DNA of 16,767 nt from positions 1-16,767 of the forward strand of contig JASHQT010000364.1 in assembly GCA_030039005.1 (NCBI GenBank), in the 5' to 3' direction. Every line of letters begins with the position of its first letter. Position 1 is the stretch's first letter. The DNA is from Bryobacteraceae bacterium. GTDB taxonomy: Bacteria; Acidobacteriota; Terriglobia; Bryobacterales; Bryobacteraceae. Under the pieces are notes generated by a model. The model searched no databases and was not told the DNA's origin. It worked only from the letters and a program-made list of their open reading frames with translations. Below are positions 12,239 to 16,767 of the stretch, piece after piece. The position numbers and the translations under genes are program-made.

Positions 12239-14395
12239 GTGACACCCAAGACACCCAAAGTTCGTTTGGCTCCGAAACCCGCCGCGCGCGCCCCTGCTCC
12301 GGCTCCTGCTTCGTCCGCATCTAGGCCCGCCACGCCGCCCGCGAGCGCCGCGCGCCTGGGCGCTAACTGGCGCCAGTTTGCGATCCCGGCGGCGGTATTG
12401 GGCATTGTGTTGGCGATGATCGCGCCCATGCCGCCGTTTCTGCTCGACATCTTAATTAGCGCCAATATCACCCTCTCGGTGACGGTTCTGTTGGTCTCGC
12501 TCTACATCACCAAACCGGTCGAGTTCAGCGTCTTTCCCACTACTCTGCTGTTGATGACGCTGTTCCGTCTGGCATTGAACATCTCCTCGGCGCGCTTGAT
12601 CCTGCTCAACGGAAACACCGGCACCGCGGCCGCCGGGGAAGTGATCCAGGCCTTCGGGGCGTTTGTCGTGGGCGGGAACTACGTGATCGGAGTGGTGATC
12701 TTCCTGGTGCTCATCGCGATCCAATACGTCGTCATCAACCACGGCGCGGTGCGCATCTCCGAGGTAACCGCCCGCTTCACGCTGGATGCCATGCCGGGCA
12801 AGCAGATGTCCATCGACTCGGACCTGAATTCCGGGTTGATCGACGAAGCCGAAGCGCGGGCGCGCCGCAAAATGCTGGCCAGCGAAGCCGAATTCTACGG
12901 CGCCATGGACGGCGCCTCGCGCTTTACCCAGCGCGATGCCGTGGCCTCCATTATCATTACCGCCATCAATATTCTGGCCGGCTTCCTCATCGGCGTTCTG
13001 CAACACGGGCTCGATCTGGGGCGCGCGCTGGAGACTTACACCGTCCTCACCATCGGCGACGGCCTGGTTACGGTCATTCCGGCGCTCATGATTTCCATCT
13101 CGGGAGGCTTGATTGTCACGCGGGCCAGCTCGGAAACCAATTTGGGACTCGATCTCCAGAAGCAGGTCTTTGGAAACCCGCAACCCCTGTTCCTGGCCGC
13201 AGGAGTGCTCGTCGCCATGGCCGCCTTCCCCGGGCTGCCCAAGATTCCATTCCTGGTGCTCGGCACAGGCGTCGCCGCCTTGGCTTGGCGTTTGCGGCAA
13301 AAAGCTGTCACAGCCGAAAAGGTGAAGCCTCCGCCGGCTGCCCCACCGCGTGAAAATCTGGAGTCTCTTCTGCGCGTTGAGCCCCTGGCCGTAGAGGTCG
13401 GCCTCGGCCTGATCAACCTGGTGGAAGGCGGCCAAAATTCGCCGCTGCTCAAGCGTATTTCCAGCATCCGCCGCCAGCTTGCCAGCGAGCTCGGGTTCAT
13501 CCTGCCGCCCGTGCGCGTCGCCGACAACTTGACACTCAAGGCGCGCGAGTACGTATTATCTGTGAAAGGGGTAGAGGTTTCCCGCTATGAATTGATCCAG
13601 GGCTGCGAATTGGCTCTGCAATCCTCCACGGATTCCGCTCCCGATTCCGGCACCCCGAAAATCACCGGGATTCCTACACGCGAGCCGGCCTTCGGAATTT
13701 CCGCAGTGTGGATCTCGCCTGAGCGCGCCGAGGAGGCACGGCGCGCCGGCTATACCGTAGTGGACACCATAAGCGTTATCGGAACGCATTTTGGGGAAAC
13801 CGTGCGCCGCTACGCGCACGAGTTGTTCTCCCGCCAGGAAGCCAAGAAGGTCCTAGACCGGGTAAACGAAGAAAATTCCAAAGTGGTGGAAGATTTGGTG
13901 CCCAAATTGCTTCCTCTGGCCACCGTGCAGAAAGTTTTTCAGAACCTCTTGCGGGAAAGGGTTTCGATTCGCGACGCGGTGAGTATTCTTGAGGCGCTGG
14001 GTGAAGCTGCCCCGATTACGAAAAATACCGTGCTCCTTACCGAATATGTCCGGCAGGCTATCCGCCGTCAGGTAGTAAAGCCACTACTCGAGCCCTCGGG
14101 AGACCTTTCCGCGTATTTCCTGGACCCCACTGTGGAGCAGGCGATCGAAGGCTCCGTGGAGCACACCGAGCATTCCAGTCACGTCACGCTCCCACCGCAG
14201 CGCCTCCGCGAAATTCAGGAGCGCTTGAAGAAGTGCTGCCGTCCGCAGGATGCGCCTGGGTTGCTCGTCACGGGTTCGGGCGCGCGTTTTTTCGTGCGCC
14301 AAATCATGGAAACAATTACTCCCAATTTGTCGGTACTATCCCACAATGAAATACCTCCTGGGAATAGGATTATTTCTCTTGGCACGATTTCTTAG
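12239..14395 (+). CDS. flhA: Flagellar export gate protein FlhA
   Basis: The 718-residue protein has a Pro/Ala-rich cytoplasmic start, then about eight membrane helices to roughly residue 360, and a large C-terminal export domain. The FHIPEP hallmark is present (ISEVTARFTLDAMPGKQMS, DAMPGK at 183-188, then DSDLNSGLIDEAEARARR). The C-terminal domain has ESLLRVEPLAVEVGLGLINL, TYTVVDT-like GYTVVDTISVIGTHFGE, LLRERVSIRDAVSILEALGE and the terminal VLSHNEIPPGNRIISLGTIS. FlhA forms the nonameric ring that receives export substrates and chaperones. The start is GTG at 12239 with AAGGAA about 6 nt upstream; no better ATG exists nearby. It lies 31 bp after flhB and 19 bp before flhF. The last ~90 bp are visibly more AT-rich than the rest. 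Confidence 0.97.
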   Translation: MTPKTPKVRLAPKPAARAPAPAPASSASRPATPPASAARLGANWRQFAIPAAVLGIVLAMIAPMPPFLLDILISANITLSVTVLLVSLYITKPVEFSVFPTTLLLMTLFRLALNISSARLILLNGNTGTAAAGEVIQAFGAFVVGGNYVIGVVIFLVLIAIQYVVINHGAVRISEVTARFTLDAMPGKQMSIDSDLNSGLIDEAEARARRKMLASEAEFYGAMDGASRFTQRDAVASIIITAINILAGFLIGVLQHGLDLGRALETYTVLTIGDGLVTVIPALMISISGGLIVTRASSETNLGLDLQKQVFGNPQPLFLAAGVLVAMAAFPGLPKIPFLVLGTGVAALAWRLRQKAVTAEKVKPPPAAPPRENLESLLRVEPLAVEVGLGLINLVEGGQNSPLLKRISSIRRQLASELGFILPPVRVADNLTLKAREYVLSVKGVEVSRYELIQGCELALQSSTDSAPDSGTPKITGIPTREPAFGISAVWISPERAEEARRAGYTVVDTISVIGTHFGETVRRYAHELFSRQEAKKVLDRVNEENSKVVEDLVPKLLPLATVQKVFQNLLRERVSIRDAVSILEALGEAAPITKNTVLLTEYVRQAIRRQVVKPLLEPSGDLSAYFLDPTVEQAIEGSVEHTEHSSHVTLPPQRLREIQERLKKCCRPQDAPGLLVTGSGARFFVRQIMETITPNLSVLSHNEIPPGNRIISLGTIS

Positions 14396-14414
14396 GTCTT
14401 AAAGTGAATGGCCC

Positions 14415-15764
14415 ATGAAACTCAAATCGTTTTTCGCTGATAGCATCGAAGAGGCCATCCGGCAGGCGCGGCAGGAGCTCGGGCCGGATGCGATGCTGGT
14501 CAATTCCAAGCGCACCGGAGAGGAAGCGCAACACCTCGGTCTCTACGAAGTCGTCGTCTGCGCCGAGTCCACCCAGCCGGAGATCGGCCGCCGGAAAGCG
14601 CGCGGCGAGGAGCGCGGCCGCGCGCCCGAGAGCGAATTTGCGAAAAGCGCTCCCACCACAAGTCCGGCCGCTGCTCTCGCCCTCGGTCCCGCCTCTGCTT
14701 TCGACGCGGGTCCTGAGGGAAGATCACCTGCCGCAAGATCAGTGGACCGGCTCTCGCAGGACGTCTCCGAGCTGAAGCAGCAAATGGAAAAGCTCGCCCT
14801 CACGTTGGCGCGGTCCGGGCGGGGCATGGCGAGCGCGGCTTTCGATCCCGAACTTTCCCGCGCTTTCACCGCGCTCACCGACGCCGAGTTCGACACCGAC
14901 CTGGCTTTCGACGTGGTAGGAAGTCTGGTCGCCCCCGCCGCGCCTCCCGCGGCGTTGCGCGCGGAATTGGCTAAGCTCGCAAGTGTCGCTCCGGAGCTTG
15001 GCGTACCCGGTGCATCTGCGCGCATCGTGGCGCTGGTCGGTCCGCCCGGAGCGGGCAAGACTTCCGCGCTCGTCAAGCTGGCGGTGCAAGCGGGTCTCGC
15101 GGCCGGCCGCACGGTACACCTTTTGACGGCCGACACGTTTCGCATTGCCGCCGCCGAAGAGCTACGCTCCTATGCCGCCATCCTGGGCCTGGGCTGCCAG
15201 GTCGTCGAAACGCCACAGGCGCTGGCGCAAGCGCTCAGGCCGTCAGACCGGCAGGAGTTCGGTCAGCAGGAATTCCGTCCAGCGAGGGAGCGAGAACCGG
15301 GGTTTCGTGAAAATGACCTCATCCTGATCGACACCCCCGGTTTGTCGCGCTCGGAATGGGATGCGGCGGTTGATTTGGCACAGGTACTCGCCGCCCATCC
15401 GGCGGTGGATATCCATCTGGTGCTGCCGGCCTCCATGCGCGCCGCCGACCTGCGCCGCATCGCGGATCAATACGCGATCTTCCGGCCCTCGAAGCTGCTG
15501 TTCACGCGCCTGGATGAAACTCAAACCTTCGGTCCGCTCGTGAGCCGCAGCATCCGCATGCAAAAGCCGGTCTCGTTTCTTTCCGCTGGCCAGCGGATTC
15601 CCGAGGATCTGGAGCCCGCCACGCTAGACCGCTTGCTCGATCTGGCGCTCGCCCCCCTGGCGGCACAACTTTCCGCCGAGCCCGCGGACCTGGATGGGCG
15701 CGCAGGAGCCTCGGCCGCGCCGTTGCGATGCGGAGCGGCCGCGGCCGGAGAGCGTGCCGCATGA
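14415..15764 (+). CDS. flhF: Flagellar SRP-family GTPase FlhF
   Basis: The 449-residue protein starts MKLKSFFADSIEEAIRQARQ then LGPDAMLVNSKRT, the typical FlhF N-terminus, followed by a variable linker and an SRP-type NG domain. The P-loop GPPGAGKT is at residues 209-216, DTFR at 240-243, the G3 motif is DTPG at 306-309, and TRLDE is at 364-368. FlhF is a membrane-associated GTPase that helps place and number flagella. G3 reads DTPGLS rather than DTAGR, and G4 has R in place of K, so nucleotide chemistry may differ from Ffh. A ~20-residue insertion just before G3 contains a duplicated QEF unit. The stop overlaps the fliA start as ATGA. The usual partner flhG is absent from between flhF and fliA. 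Confidence 0.94.
   Translation: MKLKSFFADSIEEAIRQARQELGPDAMLVNSKRTGEEAQHLGLYEVVVCAESTQPEIGRRKARGEERGRAPESEFAKSAPTTSPAAALALGPASAFDAGPEGRSPAARSVDRLSQDVSELKQQMEKLALTLARSGRGMASAAFDPELSRAFTALTDAEFDTDLAFDVVGSLVAPAAPPAALRAELAKLASVAPELGVPGASARIVALVGPPGAGKTSALVKLAVQAGLAAGRTVHLLTADTFRIAAAEELRSYAAILGLGCQVVETPQALAQALRPSDRQEFGQQEFRPAREREPGFRENDLILIDTPGLSRSEWDAAVDLAQVLAAHPAVDIHLVLPASMRAADLRRIADQYAIFRPSKLLFTRLDETQTFGPLVSRSIRMQKPVSFLSAGQRIPEDLEPATLDRLLDLALAPLAAQLSAEPADLDGRAGASAAPLRCGAAAAGERAA
15249..15278 (+). repeat. Imperfect 15-bp tandem duplication in flhF
   Basis: CGGCAGGAGTTCGGT (15249-15263) and CAGCAGGAATTCCGT (15264-15278) match at 12 of 15 positions and encode RQEFG then QQEFR (residues 279-288), within an insertion between the DTFR and DTPG motifs of the FlhF G domain. 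Confidence 0.6.
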
Positions 15765-16588
15765 CAGCACCGCAGGAGAACACCCGCATGAGAACACCCA
15801 GCACCAGAACCCAGGGCCCTGCGAAAACGCCTCCCCCCGCCATCCGGAAGTATCAGGTGCGCGACCATGGGTCGGAGGAGCGCGAGCGGCTCATCCTCGA
15901 ACACCTGCCGCAGGTGCGTCTCATCGCCCGGCGCATTCACGAGCGGCTGCCCGAGAGCGTGAATCTGGAAGATCTGATCTCCACCGGCACCATCGGCCTG
16001 ATCGCCGCCATCGACCGGTTCGACCCGCGCCACAACGTCAAGCTGAAGACCTACGCCGAATATAAGATTCGCGGCGCGATCCTGGACAGCTTGCGCGGCC
16101 TGGACTGGGCGCCGCGCCAGCAGCGCCGGCGCACCAAGCAGATCGAGGCCGCCATCGCCGCGGCCGAGCAGCGTCTGCACCGCTCGCCCACCGAAGAGGA
16201 GATCGCCCGGGAGCTGAATCTGTCGCTCGAGGAATACCATGAATGGCTGGTCGACATCCGGGGCGTGAACTTGGGAAGCCTGGAAACGTCGGCGCCGGAG
16301 GACGACAGCCGCAACCTGCTCAAATACATCTCCGACGACGAGGAGAACTGGCCTTCGCGGCTGCTCGAGCGCACGGAGCTGCAGCGCCTGCTGGCCGAAG
16401 CCATCGAAAAAATGCCGCGCACCGAGCGCATCGTGATCAGCCTCTACTACCACGAGGAACTGACGCTGCGCGAGATCGCCAAAGTGGTCAACCTGCATGA
16501 ATCTCGCATCTCGCAGCTGAAATCGCAAGCCATCCTGCGCCTGCGCGCCTACCTCGAGAAGCGCTGGCCGCTGGAACGGGGTTCCTGA
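15761..16588 (+). CDS. fliA: Flagellar sigma factor FliA (sigma-28 / WhiG family)
   Basis: From the ATG at 15761 the protein has 275 residues. Region 2 runs at about 44-115 (LPQVRLIARRIHERLPESVN, LEDLISTGTIGLIAAIDRFD, KTYAEYKIRGAILDSLRGLD). Region 3 is near 120-165 (RSPTEEEIARELNLSLEEYH). Region 4 is at 212-266 (IEKMPRTERIVISLYYHEEL, TLREIAKVVNLHESRISQLK) with its helix-turn-helix. The spacing WAPRQQRRR and the RISQLKSQAILRLR end are typical of FliA. It directs RNA polymerase to late flagellar and chemotaxis promoters. The frame opens upstream to 15728, but ATG 15761 overlaps the flhF stop (ATGA) with GGAGAG upstream. ATG at 15788, with AGGAG ahead of it, is an equally plausible start that drops nine residues of a basic leader. 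The anti-sigma factor FlgM is not seen here. Confidence 0.95.
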   Translation: MTAPQENTRMRTPSTRTQGPAKTPPPAIRKYQVRDHGSEERERLILEHLPQVRLIARRIHERLPESVNLEDLISTGTIGLIAAIDRFDPRHNVKLKTYAEYKIRGAILDSLRGLDWAPRQQRRRTKQIEAAIAAAEQRLHRSPTEEEIARELNLSLEEYHEWLVDIRGVNLGSLETSAPEDDSRNLLKYISDDEENWPSRLLERTELQRLLAEAIEKMPRTERIVISLYYHEELTLREIAKVVNLHESRISQLKSQAILRLRAYLEKRWPLERGS

Positions 16589-16593
16589 ACGCG

Positions 16594-16767
16594 ATGCCGC
16601 TGGACCCTGCCGCTCCCGAGCCGCCGCCGGGCGAGCTGGCCAGCCTGGAACCCGGCGCCGCCTCTTGGCTCGCCGAAGAATGGGGGCGCCAGATCACTCG
16701 CGCGGTGGAGTCCATGACCGGCGAGTCGGTGCTGGTGACCTTCGCCCCGCATGCGCTGGCGTCCACC
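16594..16767 (+). CDS. Partial gene, possible motor switch (FliN/FliM-type) protein N-terminus
   Basis: An ATG 5 nt after the fliA stop opens a frame that runs to the right edge without a stop (58 codons). The start is Pro/Ala-rich (MPLDPAAPEPPPGELASLEP), followed by ASWLAEEWGRQITRAVESMT and GESVLVTFAPHALAST. The 'W...eW...l..a.e.mTGe' pattern is like the N-terminal part of longer FliN/FliY-type proteins, in which a helix precedes the SpoA domains. That is an impression from the pattern, not a search result; a CheC-like or other chemotaxis protein is possible. Tight spacing says it belongs to the same transcript as flhF-fliA. Confidence 0.5.
   Translation, partial: MPLDPAAPEPPPGELASLEPGAASWLAEEWGRQITRAVESMTGESVLVTFAPHALAST

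Noticed and set aside
12452..13435. Long open frame antisense to flhA
   Set aside because: High-GC shadow with His/Gly/Asp/Gln-rich composition and no recognisable domain; flhA is unambiguous.
14380..14394. TGGCACG upstream of flhF, a perfect sigma-54 -24 half
   Set aside because: No GC or TTGC at the required 10-nt spacing (CTTA is there instead), and it is inside the flhA coding end.
15521..16528. Long open frame antisense to flhF/fliA
   Set aside because: Composition typical of an antisense GC-skewed frame; both sense genes are well supported.

Overview
The window is a compact flagellar locus that covers most of the rod, ring, hook and type III export genes plus a flagellar sigma factor. 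All recognised genes have clear flagellar family signatures, and I see no tRNA, rRNA, IS element, CRISPR array or phage gene. The sequence is GC-rich and gene-dense, with frequent ATGA or GTGA overlaps. The combination of a flgF-flgG-flgA-flgH-flgI-flgJ operon diverging from fliK-flgD-flgE-fliN-fliO-P-Q-R-flhB-flhA-flhF-fliA suggests a diderm with an LPS-type outer membrane (P- and L-rings present). An Acidobacteriota-like bacterium (Solibacter/Bryobacter relatives) is my best guess, but that is inference from gene order and style, not a search result.

Layout. Positions 1-4832 on the minus strand, read right to left, carry flgF (distal/proximal rod), flgG (distal rod), flgA (P-ring chaperone), flgH (L-ring), flgI (P-ring) and the start of flgJ (rod-binding protein, cut by the left edge). 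These genes are nearly abutting, except for a 305-bp flgF-flgG gap that holds seven 16-bp tandem repeats. Positions 4833-5050 form a divergent control region. It contains outward-facing sigma-54-like -24/-12 elements on each strand and, between them, a pair of 15-bp direct repeats placed like enhancer sites. Positions 5051-8578 on the plus strand encode hook assembly: fliK (length control), flgD (hook cap, minimal version) and flgE (hook). Positions 8649-14395 encode a short FliN and the export apparatus FliO, FliP, FliQ, FliR, FlhB and FlhA. Positions 14415-16588 encode FlhF and the FliA sigma factor, overlapping by 4 bp. A final partial gene after fliA (16594 to the right edge) looks like the N-terminus of a motor-switch (FliN/FliM-type) protein.

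How they work together: FlhA/FlhB/FliOPQR build the secretion gate. Rod proteins FlgF and FlgG (FlgJ assisting) pass through it. FlgI (with FlgA) and FlgH form the bushings in the periplasm and outer membrane. FlgD caps growing FlgE hook, and FliK with FlhB measures the hook and switches export. FliA would then turn on late genes elsewhere. Not in this window: fliM, fliL, motAB, flhG, flgM, flgB/C, fliE/F/G/H/I/J and flagellin.

The conserved genes themselves are orthodox. The least explained parts are the flgF-flgG tandem array, the symmetric divergent control region, and several short in-phase tandem duplications (flgJ, flgA/flgH junction, fliO, flhF). I found no convincing evidence of an undescribed multi-gene system.
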